DNA of 64,000 nt from Dyadobacter flavalbus (lineage in GTDB: Bacteria; Bacteroidota; Bacteroidia; Cytophagales; Spirosomataceae). The stretch is from assembly GCF_006149045.1 (NCBI RefSeq), contig NZ_VBSN01000066.1:248001-312000 (forward strand), written 5' to 3'. Below, piece after piece: positions 33,692 through 43,478 of this stretch. Numbering within the stretch: position 1 is the stretch's first letter; each line of letters begins with the position of its first letter. The notes under the pieces were generated by a model that searched no databases, was not told the DNA's origin, and saw only the letters and a program-made list of their open reading frames with translations. Both the position numbers and the translations under genes were made by a program.

Positions 33692-34724
33692 CGCCCTGAT
33701 TGTGGCAGCTTTGTGCAAGCGCAGCTCTGGCAGCGCCCGCACTGGTGAGTGCAGCATTGTAAGCTGTCTGAACTGCAAGCGTATTGGCATCACGGGCCGC
33801 TTCTGCACTTGCCGTTCCGGCAGTAGTCTTTGCAGTACAAGCCAGTGTATCGGCTTCCTGAAGTGAATTCAGTGACGTGATGTTTTCGATATAGGTGATG
33901 TAAACCTGCGTTTTCAGCTGAGCATACAGTTCCGGGTCCATGGAACCCTGATTTTGATCCAGCAGAGAGTTGGCATTATTAAAAGTTTCTCTTTCAGATG
34001 CGCGCAGTGCATCGTACTTGGTTGGCAGTGCCGACAGACAGGATGCCTCAGCCGGAGGAAGCAGTGCAATGTCGCTTGCAAACTGAGTTGCCACAGCGGT
34101 AAGCTGCGTGTCTCTGGATGCATCCAGCTTGGCTTTTACTTTCTGGTATTCGGCTTCTGCAGCTTCAAGGCAAACGTCACTTACAAGAACGCCTTCATAC
34201 GAATCAGCGGTTTCAGAGCTTCCGCCGTTTGTACGCTGGCCTTTTATGACAACGCCCTGAACAGTCGGATAAGTAACTTTTGTAAAATAGGCCGACAGAG
34301 AAGCATTTGCAGCCGCTTTTGTCTGAATCGCTTTCAGATTAGCTGGAAGTTCGCCGCCTTTTTCCAGCGCTGCAAGCATTTCAGGCGTTACGGATCTTAT
34401 AGCATTCCTTTCTTCCGCCGAAAGCGCTGTTGATATTACGCTGCCTGCTGTTCTGACGCTTTCCGGAACAACGCCCGTAGTAACCATATCGCGAATTCCG
34501 TTATTTACAGCAGCTGCCTGCGCAGACGTTTCGATTTTAGACTCAACGACAACAACCGGCTGTGGCGCAACAAGCGAAACATCAGCAAGTTCAATCTTGT
34601 TAATGGCGTCAACCAGATCGGTGCTTGGTGCAAGCGGGTCCGGCTTTTCGTCATCTTTACAGTTTGTCGTCATGAACATCAGGGCAAGCCCGTATGCCAG
34701 AAGCGTAATAGTGTTCTTTTTCAT
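33681..34724 (-). CDS. Alanine-rich helical lipoprotein upstream of the YjbH-like genes
   Basis: 347 residues. Lipobox MTTNC predicts a lipidated Cys near residue 22. The mature part is rich in Ala, Glu and Thr, mostly helical with likely coiled coil (AAEAEYQKVKAKLDAS, ASAEAARDANTLAVQTAYNAAL), and carries four further cysteines (VCLEA, SCLSA, LACTA, SCHNQ). I know no family for it. Position between the priming transferase WcaJ-like gene and the barrel genes, with an 11-bp overlap into the latter, suggests a periplasmic or outer-membrane accessory of polysaccharide export, possibly replacing GfcB/YjbF-type lipoproteins. That is inference. Confidence 0.7.
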   Translation of the reverse strand: MKKNTITLLAYGLALMFMTTNCKDDEKPDPLAPSTDLVDAINKIELADVSLVAPQPVVVVESKIETSAQAAAVNNGIRDMVTTGVVPESVRTAGSVISTALSAEERNAIRSVTPEMLAALEKGGELPANLKAIQTKAAANASLSAYFTKVTYPTVQGVVIKGQRTNGGSSETADSYEGVLVSDVCLEAAEAEYQKVKAKLDASRDTQLTAVATQFASDIALLPPAEASCLSALPTKYDALRASERETFNNANSLLDQNQGSMDPELYAQLKTQVYITYIENITSLNSLQEADTLACTAKTTAGTASAEAARDANTLAVQTAYNAALTSAGAARAALAQSCHNQGGGQ

Positions 34725-34834
34725 GTTCTCAGTTTAAGTAGTTAATAATTTAAATTGTTTAGCAAGTGGAAATAAATTAGTAGAATAATAAAAAACAGTT
34801 GATTGAAAATTTTTACAATGCTTAGACAGCTGCC

Positions 34835-36199
34835 TTACACGCCCCGTCCCGACAGCATCACCTGAACGGTACGGAAAATAAGGTGAACATCATCCAGCAG
34901 GCTGTACGACTGCAGGTATTTAAGATCATATTTGAGTCTTTCCAGATTTTTGGCAACGTTGTCTGCATAACCTACATGGATCTGTCCGGTGGACGTAATG
35001 CCCGGTTTTACGGTAAGCAGCCTCTGGAAGTCATGCGGCTCGGCTTCCATCAGCATATCCACATCATATTTAAAAAGCGGCCTTGGGCCGACAACAGACA
35101 TATCGCCTTTCAGTACATTGAAAAACTGCGGCAGTTCATCCAGACGGGTTTTTCTTAAAAATCTTCCTACCGGCGTAATGCGGGAATCCGTAATGCCCTG
35201 AGAATGCTTCAATCCCGTTTTATGCGCATCCGTGTACATGCTTCTGAACTTGTAGATCTGAAATATTTCACCCCACTGTCCCGATCGTTCCTGTTTGAAA
35301 ATGACCGGCCCTTTGGAACTTATCTTTACAGCGGCTGCAATGATCAGAAATACAGGAGCGCCGGCAATAATTACAATGGCCGAAAATGCCAGATCAAAAA
35401 TCCGCTTGATGGTTTGCTCGTTAACGCTGGAAAACGGTTTCGTATTAACCTGGATAATCGGATAAATATCATGGTATTCAATCTTGGCCATGTTGGTCAT
35501 GAAACCGCGGAAATCGGGGATCAGCCTGATCTGCGTTTTCTGGCATTCGCCAATCCGGATAATGTCACGGACCTGCTCATCGTTCATTTCGGAAAGGCAG
35601 CAGTACAGGTAATCCAGCTTATTATCTTTGACCACAGATTCCAGTGTCTGAGCCTTGTCTCCCGAATTCAGTTCCAGCATTCCGTAAAACTGGTATCCAA
35701 GCTCTTTACGTTCGTCGTAGTATTTGTTGATCAGCGTTGCCAGCGATCCTTTGCCTATAATGGCATACCTGTTGTAATTATAACCTGCCCTCCGGCCAAA
35801 CTGTAAAAAAAGCAGACCGCAGTAACGCACGCATGCAGAGAATGTTACAAACAGGACATAAGTAAGCAGAAACTGCGAGCGCGAGTAATCTTCACCGTTT
35901 TTTCCAAGATAAAGAAATGCCATCATCAAGCCTCCATGCAGCATCAGAACCTTGAAAAGCATCAGGATCTGCTCTCTGAAATGAAAGGAAACACTTATGG
36001 AAGCATAAGTCCGCAAAACGTAGGTTGTAAATATCCAGACAAGATTGGTTACAAGCAGCAGATTGTTATAATTACTGTCGTGAGTTAAATTCAGACTGTC
36101 GAAGCGGAGCAGACAGGCAACGATGAAGGAAACATTCAGAAGAGCTATATCAGTCCACTGAAGTGCCTTGAACAAAATTCCGAAATAGTGAATTTTCAT
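34835..36199 (-). CDS. Undecaprenyl-phosphate sugar phosphotransferase (WcaJ/WbaP-type priming enzyme)
   Basis: 454 residues. Five N-terminal/central membrane segments (last near 275-295), a CoA-binding-like cytoplasmic domain about 145-260, and the C-terminal bacterial sugar transferase domain: KFRSMYTDAHKTG, GRFLRKTRLDELPQFFNVLKGDMSVVGPRP with the catalytic Asp-Glu. It loads the first sugar-1-phosphate, commonly glucose or galactose, onto undecaprenyl phosphate at the inner membrane to start each exopolysaccharide repeat unit. Full-length for the family. Expected to work with the Wzx, Wzy and Wzc genes up to 52 kb. Confidence 0.92.
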   Translation of the reverse strand: MKIHYFGILFKALQWTDIALLNVSFIVACLLRFDSLNLTHDSNYNNLLLVTNLVWIFTTYVLRTYASISVSFHFREQILMLFKVLMLHGGLMMAFLYLGKNGEDYSRSQFLLTYVLFVTFSACVRYCGLLFLQFGRRAGYNYNRYAIIGKGSLATLINKYYDERKELGYQFYGMLELNSGDKAQTLESVVKDNKLDYLYCCLSEMNDEQVRDIIRIGECQKTQIRLIPDFRGFMTNMAKIEYHDIYPIIQVNTKPFSSVNEQTIKRIFDLAFSAIVIIAGAPVFLIIAAAVKISSKGPVIFKQERSGQWGEIFQIYKFRSMYTDAHKTGLKHSQGITDSRITPVGRFLRKTRLDELPQFFNVLKGDMSVVGPRPLFKYDVDMLMEAEPHDFQRLLTVKPGITSTGQIHVGYADNVAKNLERLKYDLKYLQSYSLLDDVHLIFRTVQVMLSGRGV

Positions 36200-36389
36200 A
36201 GATCAGCAACGTTGAGTGAAGTTAATTTCGGCATCTTTCGGTATGCTAGGCAACAAGCGAAAACAATCTTTCCGGGAACAAGATTTACTGATTTGACAAG
36301 AATCCTATGATCGTATAAATCAGCAGTCAAAATTGTAGCGGTTAAATTGAAATTGTGTTTTGTTTCGACAGTCAGGGTTTCGGGTTTGT

Positions 36390-37721
36390 TCAGATTTCCT
36401 CGGCTATTTTAAAAGCGGGCTGGGATAAAGCCTGCACTTTTTCGATGCGTTCCGACTGCTTTTCCTGAACCGCCTGCGCCGGTGTCGAGGATTTTCCAAT
36501 CAGTTCTTTCAGGGATGTTTCCACATGCCGCAGCACCTTTTCCTTACTCAGGAATTGTTCGGCATATTTGCGTGCATTTTTACTGTATTCGGTAAGATCC
36601 GTTTTCAGGGCCAGCTCAATGCCGTTCTTTAATGAAGCGGCACATTCGGGCTTGATCAGAATGCCCATGCGGTGCTTGAAAACAATGTCGTAAAGCGAAG
36701 TGCCGGGAATGGCGGTAACGATCGGGCATCCGCCGATTGCCAGAATGGCAGACAGTTTGCTGGGCATAACCAGATCAGATGCAGACTGCTTTTGTAAAAC
36801 CAGATGTAAATCCGCCATGGCCAGCAGCGGCGCGAGCTTGTCGTAAGGCTGCAACGGAAAAAACAGGATATTGGACAGACCGGATTCTTTTACCAGATTT
36901 TCCAGCTTTTCTTTTCCGCCGCCGCATCCTACAATGACAAAGACAACATCTTTCTGGTTTTCAAAACTTTTTGCAACATCCACAATGATTTCAAGCCCCT
37001 GTTTTTCACCAAGGTTTCCCGAATACAGAATAACCTTTACGTCCTGATTGATACCGAATTCATTTCGGAGCGAATGTATTTTCTGCATCGGGTTAATAAC
37101 CGATTCATCCACCCAGTTGGGGAACTGGATGATTTTGGAAGGAGATATATCTTTTGCAATGATTTTCCGCTGCATTCCCGGGCTGATTGTAGAAATCGCA
37201 GAGCTTGCGTCAAAGATCATTTTTTCCACTCTGAACATCAAGTCCAATCCGCGCTTGTTTTTGATCATGCCCAGATCGCGCGCAGCATCCACCTGCAAAT
37301 CCTGAATGTGCGTAACGAGCTTGACGCCACGGATTTTGGCATAAATCAACGGCAGAATACTCATGTGAAAAGGCGGTGAAACGCACAGCACCAGGTCGTA
37401 CTTTCTGCCAAACAGCAGCATTAGCCACACTGGAAGCATCCCAAGCAGGAAAGTAAACTCGTGAATGATCCTTTTGACCGCAGTAACTTTCTTCGGGACG
37501 TATAACGGACACCTGTATATGTTGACATTATCAATGCGTTCCTTTACCCACCACTTCTTTTTATAGCCGTCATGAATTTCCCATTCCGGGTAATACGGCA
37601 ATCCTGTTACGGCTGTCATATCATGTCCCTGACCGGCCAGCCATGCGGCCATTTCTCCTGTGTATTTGCCAATACCTGTTAGTTCCGGAGCGTAATTAAT
37701 ACCGAAAATTAATATCCGCAT
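36390..37721 (-). CDS. WcaI-like colanic-acid-type glycosyltransferase (GT4)
   Basis: 443 residues. MRILIFGINYAPELTGIGKYTGEM is the WcaI-family opening, with GLPYYPEWEIHDGY and HIQDLQVDAARDLG as further WcaI blocks. The C-terminal GT-B domain holds VILYSGNLGEKQGLEI and a glycine-rich nucleotide site. The C-terminal 40 residues (STPAQAVQEKQSERIEK) are a low-complexity extension. Cytoplasmic, membrane-associated; it adds a sugar to the lipid-linked intermediate. It is separated from the other EPS genes upstream by 528 bp without coding potential. Confidence 0.88.
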   Translation of the reverse strand: MRILIFGINYAPELTGIGKYTGEMAAWLAGQGHDMTAVTGLPYYPEWEIHDGYKKKWWVKERIDNVNIYRCPLYVPKKVTAVKRIIHEFTFLLGMLPVWLMLLFGRKYDLVLCVSPPFHMSILPLIYAKIRGVKLVTHIQDLQVDAARDLGMIKNKRGLDLMFRVEKMIFDASSAISTISPGMQRKIIAKDISPSKIIQFPNWVDESVINPMQKIHSLRNEFGINQDVKVILYSGNLGEKQGLEIIVDVAKSFENQKDVVFVIVGCGGGKEKLENLVKESGLSNILFFPLQPYDKLAPLLAMADLHLVLQKQSASDLVMPSKLSAILAIGGCPIVTAIPGTSLYDIVFKHRMGILIKPECAASLKNGIELALKTDLTEYSKNARKYAEQFLSKEKVLRHVETSLKELIGKSSTPAQAVQEKQSERIEKVQALSQPAFKIAEEI

Positions 37722-38249
37722 GTTGTAAAGCTGTTATATATCGTATATCTCATTTAAGTACGAATTTTATCGACCTGGAAGCCTGTTTGCAATTATTGTC
37801 ATTTTCGATAAACCAATGAACATGCAACAGATTATTTGCTAAGTATTTAAATGCAACTTGTAAAAACATTCTTCAAGTATCCATAAAATAGTTTCTACAA
37901 CAATGTTACCAAATAATTCTTTTTGCTGCAAACTATTTTGTTAAAATATATTAGCTGATGATGATAAATTAATTTCTTTTTAATGTAGGAAATTTTTGAA
38001 ATGTTGATAGGAACTGCGATCATGTAAAAAGAGTAATTATATAATATTTAGCAGGATAATTTTCTTTTCGCATGCAACCTGGCGCTAGGCTTTCATCGAA
38101 ACATCCGATCGTTTTTTTATAAGTTCGGGATAGAAAGAAACCGTATTAAAGACAATACAGATCGGTGATGTTTATGCAATGTGCATTTTGCATAAATGAT
38201 AATCAGAAGTTTAAAATGGACAGGAATACGTATAAGGCAAAATTCTACA
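37722..38249. other. 528-bp AT-rich non-coding gap in the EPS locus
   Basis: I find no convincing coding frame on either strand. Contents: an inverted repeat at 38171-38196 near the end of the WcaF-like gene, and otherwise AT-rich sequence that probably contains the promoter of the WcaI-like gene, although no exact TAnnTTTG is seen. It divides the EPS locus into two blocks. Confidence 0.6.
38171..38196. repeat. Perfect 9-bp inverted repeat downstream of the WcaF-like gene
   Basis: TTTATGCAA (38171-38179) and TTGCATAAA (38188-38196) with an 8-nt loop, 54 bp after the WcaF-like stop. There is no T tract on the transcribed strand, so it would stabilise RNA or terminate weakly. Confidence 0.5.
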
Positions 38250-38825
38250 TTACTTTTTATAAGCGGTTTTTTCAAGTTCATGTTGATGCAGGCGGTCCTT
38301 AACCGGCTTGGCCGGAGAACCCGTGCATATTTTATTTGCGGGCAAAGATTTAAAGACGGACGAGCGTGCGCCAACTACCGTTCCTTTCCCGATTGTAACG
38401 CCCGGTCCTACAAATACATCCGTAGCGAGCCAACATTCATTTTCAATATGGATCGGCTCAAAATAAATCGGAAAGTCATTTTTCAGGTAATTATGAGAGC
38501 CCGTGCATAAGTAGCTTTTTTGAGAAATGACAACATTGCTTCCTATGTTAATCGGCCCCAAACTATACAATACGGCATGATCTCCAATCCAGCTGTAATC
38601 ACCAATTGTCACTTTCCAGGGAAACTGCGTATGCATGGAAGGACGAAGAATTACATTTTTTCCGATTTTAGCGCCAAATAAACGCATCAGAAACCTTCTC
38701 CATCCGTACATAAACTGAGGTGATGTTTTGAAAAACAAAGCTTGTATGATCCACCAAAGCTGAACGTACCATCCCGGACGACCGCGAAATTCGGGAGGCA
38801 TTGAAAATTCATTTAAAGACTGCAT
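38250..38825 (-). CDS. WcaF-like colanic-acid acetyltransferase (hexapeptide repeat)
   Basis: 191 residues. GWYVQLWWIIQALFF and MYGWRRFLMRLFGAKIGKNVILRPS form the typical WcaF/NodL-type N-terminus, followed by left-handed beta-helix hexapeptides (VTIGDYSWIG, INIGSNVVIS) and the catalytic His in TGSHNY. CTGSPAKPVKDR is the usual end. It O-acetylates a sugar of the repeat unit using acetyl-CoA. Last gene of the upstream EPS block. Confidence 0.88.
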   Translation of the reverse strand: MQSLNEFSMPPEFRGRPGWYVQLWWIIQALFFKTSPQFMYGWRRFLMRLFGAKIGKNVILRPSMHTQFPWKVTIGDYSWIGDHAVLYSLGPINIGSNVVISQKSYLCTGSHNYLKNDFPIYFEPIHIENECWLATDVFVGPGVTIGKGTVVGARSSVFKSLPANKICTGSPAKPVKDRLHQHELEKTAYKK

Positions 38826-38883
38826 TATTTTTAAACTCTACAGATAAATGGATAATTAAAATGTGCATGGCAAAAGCCTGATT

Positions 38884-40083
38884 CTATTGCTGGATACCTT
38901 TAAGAAACTGCAATGCAGCCGGCTCGATGGCAAACTGTGTGTTGAATACATTCTTTGCCCTTCGACCCATTTCTTCTTTCTTAACTTCACTGGTTTCAAT
39001 CCACTTTTTCAGCATGCGGACAACACCATTCAGAGTATCATCTTCTATGATTCCTGCTTTTGCTTCTTCAATTTCGGTCCAGATATTTACCTGATTTGAA
39101 ATTAAAACAGGTTTTGAACATGCGAGTGCTTCTACAACTGCTATTCCGAAATTCTCCTGATGGGAAGGGAGAATAAATGCATCACATCCGTAAAATGCCC
39201 CCCATTTAACATCACCGGAAAGCATGCCGGGAAAGAAAATGTTCTGACTTAACAAAGCACTTTCTGATACCAGCTTGTACAATGGCAACCCATAGCCGGA
39301 ATCAATTCCCGGGCCTGCAATTACCAACTTCGGCAAAGTTTTGTTCATTGCAATACATTCCTGTAAAACAATCGAGTATGCCTGAATCAATATATCAACA
39401 CCTTTTTTATAATTGATACGGCTGAGGAATAAAAAGTAAGGAAATTCTTTAATACCGGGACAAACCGACAGAAATGAATTGCGCATTGACTCCGAAAATG
39501 AAGGCGGAGACTTGATTCCATAACTTACATTGATTTCACGTAAGGGATGATAAGGCTGGAAAGTTTCACGGGCCAGTTTCAATTCAGCATTACACGTGAA
39601 AAGAACGCCATCAGCATGATTAACTACTTTCCCTTCCACAAGTTTCCAGAATATCCAGTTCCTGATTGCCTTCAGCTTTCTGCCTTTTGCTTTCTGAAAC
39701 CAGGGATCCAGCATTCCGTGGGGCATTACATATAACTTCGGAATTGCAGTTTCGGGACTTTGTTTTTTTAACTGGCTTAATGCTTTAAATGTAGCGTAAC
39801 TATGATATTGCCAAAGTCCATGTACAATTACTGCATCAAACCGCTGTAAGTTTTCCAGGAGCCAAGGCTTCAATTTTGCATTATAAGACCAGGGTCCGCT
39901 TCGTGGCCCGATTGCATGAATAGTAAAAGAATCACCGGAGATAAATCTGGAATTTGGCAAATCCAAAGAAACTACTTCATTGTAGACGCCAAGCTTGGCT
40001 AATTCCGGTATAGAATTGCGAATACCCTGGCACGGGCCACCTTCTTTGGGGTCCATGCTCCAAATAACGCGTAATATTTTCAT
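38884..40083 (-). CDS. Glycosyltransferase family 4
   Basis: 399 residues, GT-B fold. N-terminal MKILRVIWSMDPKEGGPCQGI is the acceptor-side loop of GT4 enzymes in which GGP contacts the acceptor; the C-terminal half has FLSRINYKKGVDILIQAY and the donor-binding ExFGxxxxEA segment (ENFGIAVVEALACSKPVL). Both Glu of the EX7E motif are present. Sugar specificity cannot be read. Part of the EPS transcription block; WcaF-like gene follows 58 bp downstream. Confidence 0.88.
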   Translation of the reverse strand: MKILRVIWSMDPKEGGPCQGIRNSIPELAKLGVYNEVVSLDLPNSRFISGDSFTIHAIGPRSGPWSYNAKLKPWLLENLQRFDAVIVHGLWQYHSYATFKALSQLKKQSPETAIPKLYVMPHGMLDPWFQKAKGRKLKAIRNWIFWKLVEGKVVNHADGVLFTCNAELKLARETFQPYHPLREINVSYGIKSPPSFSESMRNSFLSVCPGIKEFPYFLFLSRINYKKGVDILIQAYSIVLQECIAMNKTLPKLVIAGPGIDSGYGLPLYKLVSESALLSQNIFFPGMLSGDVKWGAFYGCDAFILPSHQENFGIAVVEALACSKPVLISNQVNIWTEIEEAKAGIIEDDTLNGVVRMLKKWIETSEVKKEEMGRRAKNVFNTQFAIEPAALQFLKGIQQ

Positions 40084-40190
40084 AATTGTTAATATAATAT
40101 CCCGGTTAAAAGCTCATCTAATAATTCATCAGGATCCGGTAATCGGCAAAAAGTCTGAACGCCGGAATATTCTCTTTGAAAAAGTAATTT

Positions 40191-41357
40191 TCAGAGCAGG
40201 CTTGTTGCGTATTCATCCTTTTTCATCCAGGGCGCTTCGGGCTTAGCTGTTTTCATCCGGTTGTTTAGATGCAAAACAATTTCCTGAAAGTAAGCAGCCA
40301 TGGCAATGCCCGAAATATTTTTCTGAGCCCAGTTGCGGTTTTTTACTCTTTGCTGAATGGTTAATTTCCCTGCTTTTAAATAATAATCAATTTGATCAGC
40401 CAGATCATTTTCGTCCAGACTTTGAAGTACTTTGCCGGTATTGCTGTTTTCCATAATACTGCTTGATCCGCAGAATTTGCTGACCAGGACAGGCGTGCCT
40501 TCCATCAAACTTTCACAAACAACTGCTCCCCATCCATCATGTCTGCTTGGAAGAACAAACAAGTCATAATCGTTCATTTTAGACCTTAAATCCTTATTTG
40601 ATAAAAAAGCAAGCAGACTGAGTTTTCCATGGAGGCCGCTTTCCAACTCTATAATTTTACCGGATTTGATTTCATTTTCTTTAAGGCAATAAAAATCTGC
40701 AATGAAGTCATGATTTATTTTGCCGAGTGCATTTATCAGGATATCATATCCCTTTCTGTGGATTAATGAGCCTGCAAACATCAGTTTGAATCTTGTTTCC
40801 TGATGGCCTAAGTCCTGCATATTGATGTCTACTGCAGAATTTTCAACAGTGTAAGCCCATTCAAATATTATGTCCTTTTTATATCCCCAGTTTTCAAATT
40901 GCGATATTCCGTTTTTGCCGGTTGGCAAGATAAATTCAATCGATGAAGAATATAAGAATTTATGATAGTATCCTCTTAATTGTCTGAGCTTTCCTTTCAA
41001 TCCTCTGAAATCCAGCGGTTCGGTAAAGATTCCTGTTCTGCAATTGTTTTTTATAGCATGGATAAAAGCCTTCTGCACATTTTCAAATGCTGCAATTCCT
41101 GAGAAAATATGAATGCAGTCAGAGCTTTTGTTTTGATCTATAATGTCCTTCCAGTCGTATTTGATTTGATTGAGATGAATAATATTTACGCCTGTAAGCT
41201 CGGGTTCACTCCATCCCATTTCCTTGCGAAAACCGGGTAAGTTCATGGTAACGATCAGCGTAACCTCGCCAGCATCCATACCGGCCAATGCCTTGAAAAA
41301 AGCAGATTGATGAATACTGTTTGTATTTTGCCAAAAGAAATATTTCATGTTACTCAT
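40191..41357 (-). CDS. Glycosyltransferase family 4
   Basis: 388 residues; a start at M4 (41348) is equally possible and reduces the overlap with the preceding gene. The N-terminal acceptor half is divergent; the C-terminal donor half is clear: LMFAGSLIHRKGYDILINAL, DLFVLPSRHDGWGAVVCESLMEGTPVLVS. Translation is probably coupled to the upstream GT gene, whose stop it overlaps by 8 bp. Specificity unknown. Confidence 0.85.
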   Translation of the reverse strand: MSNMKYFFWQNTNSIHQSAFFKALAGMDAGEVTLIVTMNLPGFRKEMGWSEPELTGVNIIHLNQIKYDWKDIIDQNKSSDCIHIFSGIAAFENVQKAFIHAIKNNCRTGIFTEPLDFRGLKGKLRQLRGYYHKFLYSSSIEFILPTGKNGISQFENWGYKKDIIFEWAYTVENSAVDINMQDLGHQETRFKLMFAGSLIHRKGYDILINALGKINHDFIADFYCLKENEIKSGKIIELESGLHGKLSLLAFLSNKDLRSKMNDYDLFVLPSRHDGWGAVVCESLMEGTPVLVSKFCGSSSIMENSNTGKVLQSLDENDLADQIDYYLKAGKLTIQQRVKNRNWAQKNISGIAMAAYFQEIVLHLNNRMKTAKPEAPWMKKDEYATSLL

Positions 41358-42339
41358 TGGTATTCTTCAGTATTTCATTGTAAAGGCTGTAATACTGATT
41401 GGATATTTGATGTTTTGAAAATCTGGCAACATTTGCTAATCCATTCTGAACAAGTCTTTCACGTAAATCTGCATCCTGTTTAATTCTGAGTAATGCCTCT
41501 TTTATTTCTTCCGTACTGAATGGGTTTATCAACAAGGCAGCATCGTGAGCTACATCCGGCATAGCCGAAATATTACTTGTAATTACTGGCCGGCCAATTA
41601 TATTGGCTTCCAGAATCGGAACGCCGAATCCTTCGTATTCAGATGCAAAGAATAATATGTCACATTTTTTGTAACATTCGTAAACATCAGATCTGCTCAA
41701 ATCTGTATGCCATTCAAAAGGGATTTTGTAACTGATGAGCAGGTCTTTGATTGTTTGATCCGGTTTGCGGATCAGCAATAGTCTGAAATCAGTGTCTTTT
41801 ACTGCTTCAATAAGCCTGTATATATTCTTATTGTTTCCGCTGCCGATCTGCATTACGACGGGTAATTTCTGGTCGAATTCTTTATAACTGAATTGGAAAT
41901 CTTCGGGTGCCGGATTGGGTATAACCCTGATTTTATTTTCAGGTATTTTGCATATCTCAACTAATTTTCTTTTTGTAAATTCAGAAATAGTTGTGATGTA
42001 AGATGCTCTTCTCAGCGGAAATGTTAACCAAACCAATTTGAAGATCCATTTTTTGATTCCTTTCAGATCTCTTTCATATCTGCCAACATCATGAACTGTT
42101 ACAATCGTTTTTTTCTTATCAAGAAACAAGGATATGGTATGTATATCCCCGGTAATATGATTGATGTCGCCCTGGAATTTTGAAGCTTTTATAAACGAAT
42201 GATATCGCATCCATTTTGATGTACAAACGTAATCTTTATATGCTACATCATCAGGCATACCGCTCTTGATTTGACCAAAGACAGTTTCGATGCTATGAAC
42301 GCCCTTCATTTTTGGTCGGTAAAAATAAACTAGCTTCAT
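41350..42339 (-). CDS. Glycosyltransferase family 4 (mannosyltransferase-like)
   Basis: 329 residues. TVHDVGRYERD and TISEFTKRKLVEICKIPENKIRVIPNP are typical of GT4 enzymes of the WbaZ/MtfB mannosyl- or rhamnosyltransferase style; the donor site is FFASEYEGFGVPILEANIIGRPVI. A GDP-mannose route is plausible since gmd lies in the same locus. Cytoplasmic. Between the acyltransferase 3 gene (111 bp upstream) and the next GT gene (8-bp overlap). Confidence 0.86.
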   Translation of the reverse strand: MKLVYFYRPKMKGVHSIETVFGQIKSGMPDDVAYKDYVCTSKWMRYHSFIKASKFQGDINHITGDIHTISLFLDKKKTIVTVHDVGRYERDLKGIKKWIFKLVWLTFPLRRASYITTISEFTKRKLVEICKIPENKIRVIPNPAPEDFQFSYKEFDQKLPVVMQIGSGNNKNIYRLIEAVKDTDFRLLLIRKPDQTIKDLLISYKIPFEWHTDLSRSDVYECYKKCDILFFASEYEGFGVPILEANIIGRPVITSNISAMPDVAHDAALLINPFSTEEIKEALLRIKQDADLRERLVQNGLANVARFSKHQISNQYYSLYNEILKNTNE

Positions 42340-42450
42340 GGCAAAGGTTAATCGTTTTAATTTTAACAGGGTTTATGTTACTGTATTTTATTATTATATC
42401 CGGATCTGTAAACAACTTCATTCTATATTAATAATAGAGAACTTTACGCT

Positions 42451-43476
42451 TTATACAGATCGTTTTTTACCGAGAACAAAGTAAAAATGCTTATTGATTG
42501 CCAATATAATTCCATGAAGTAATAACCAAAAGATAATATGCTTCATTAAGAGTAAAAATATTGTCTGATTAAATAGAAGGCTAAGAGATGATAAGCAGAT
42601 CTTTATCAATTGGTGAATGCCTAATATAATCATTGTGTTACGCCCCAGGTATGTAACAATGACTTTAATATAATTAGTGTCTTTAAGATAAAAGGTCAAA
42701 TAATAAGAAAGTATAATTGAAAAGAATATCCCTGATACCGCAGATAGATAAGTGAAAATGATGTTGTTCATCCTGTTAAAACACATGTCGAGCCTGCCAC
42801 TGTTGAGATAACAGAAAAGGATATTGACAGATAAAAGCGCGAGCAAAGTAATAAATTGCCTGTCTGATTGCATTGCATATTTTAAAAAGCTTCGTACGTG
42901 ATGTTTACCATAAAAGCCTAATGCATAAAATACAATAGCAGTGGGAATAACTTCTGCTTTGTATGGAAAATGTATTCTTCCGATACTGAAATAATATCCC
43001 AGCAGGCAAAGAAGTGAAATGATTAAAAATACAAGTATATGCCTGGTACCTAAGTATTTGATGAGTACGGCAAATATTATTTCTGTAAAAAATAAAACCG
43101 GAATAAACCAGAGTGCCAGTCCTTTCCAGCCATCATGAACAATCTTAATCACTTCCCTATAAGAACCTATTTCATGAGGAATTTTGGATGTGTTGTTTAA
43201 AACAGGAAGTATAATGATAAACAGAATGGAAAAGAATAAGTAAGGAATGAGCAAAGTTTCAACTCTCCTTTTTAAAACCCGGTTCAGATCAATTGTTTTA
43301 TCACCATTGAATAAATAACCGGATATAAAGAAAAACATAGGCATATGAAAAGACCATATCCACCAAGCCAGGTTCTCAGGCAGATTTGAATGCCCGAATA
43401 CTACCAGTAAAGCACCAAATCCTTTGAAGAAGTCAATCCAGACTATCCTGCCTTTGCTTTCTTCCAATGCATTCAT
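42451..43476 (-). CDS. Acyltransferase family 3 membrane protein
   Basis: 341 residues, about ten membrane helices. GRIVWIDFFKGFGALLVVFGHS with the conserved His, and WSFHMPMFFFISGYLF with the second block, are the acyltransferase 3 (OafA/WecH/NodX) signatures. It probably acetylates or succinylates a sugar of the lipid-linked EPS unit at the membrane. It starts 2 bp after the Wzy-like gene stop, so it is co-translated with it. No SGNH domain, unlike the 56491-58392 protein. Confidence 0.88.
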   Translation of the reverse strand: MNALEESKGRIVWIDFFKGFGALLVVFGHSNLPENLAWWIWSFHMPMFFFISGYLFNGDKTIDLNRVLKRRVETLLIPYLFFSILFIIILPVLNNTSKIPHEIGSYREVIKIVHDGWKGLALWFIPVLFFTEIIFAVLIKYLGTRHILVFLIISLLCLLGYYFSIGRIHFPYKAEVIPTAIVFYALGFYGKHHVRSFLKYAMQSDRQFITLLALLSVNILFCYLNSGRLDMCFNRMNNIIFTYLSAVSGIFFSIILSYYLTFYLKDTNYIKVIVTYLGRNTMIILGIHQLIKICLSSLSLLFNQTIFLLLMKHIIFWLLLHGIILAINKHFYFVLGKKRSV

Positions 43477-43478
43477 AA

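Noticed and set aside
33692..33808. N-terminal extension of the YjbH-like gene
   Set aside because: It lies inside the lipoprotein gene in another frame and would place polar residues before the signal peptide.
38117..38374. Minus-strand frame across the end of the WcaF-like gene
   Set aside because: A shadow frame with no protein-like pattern that overlaps the stop of a well-supported gene.
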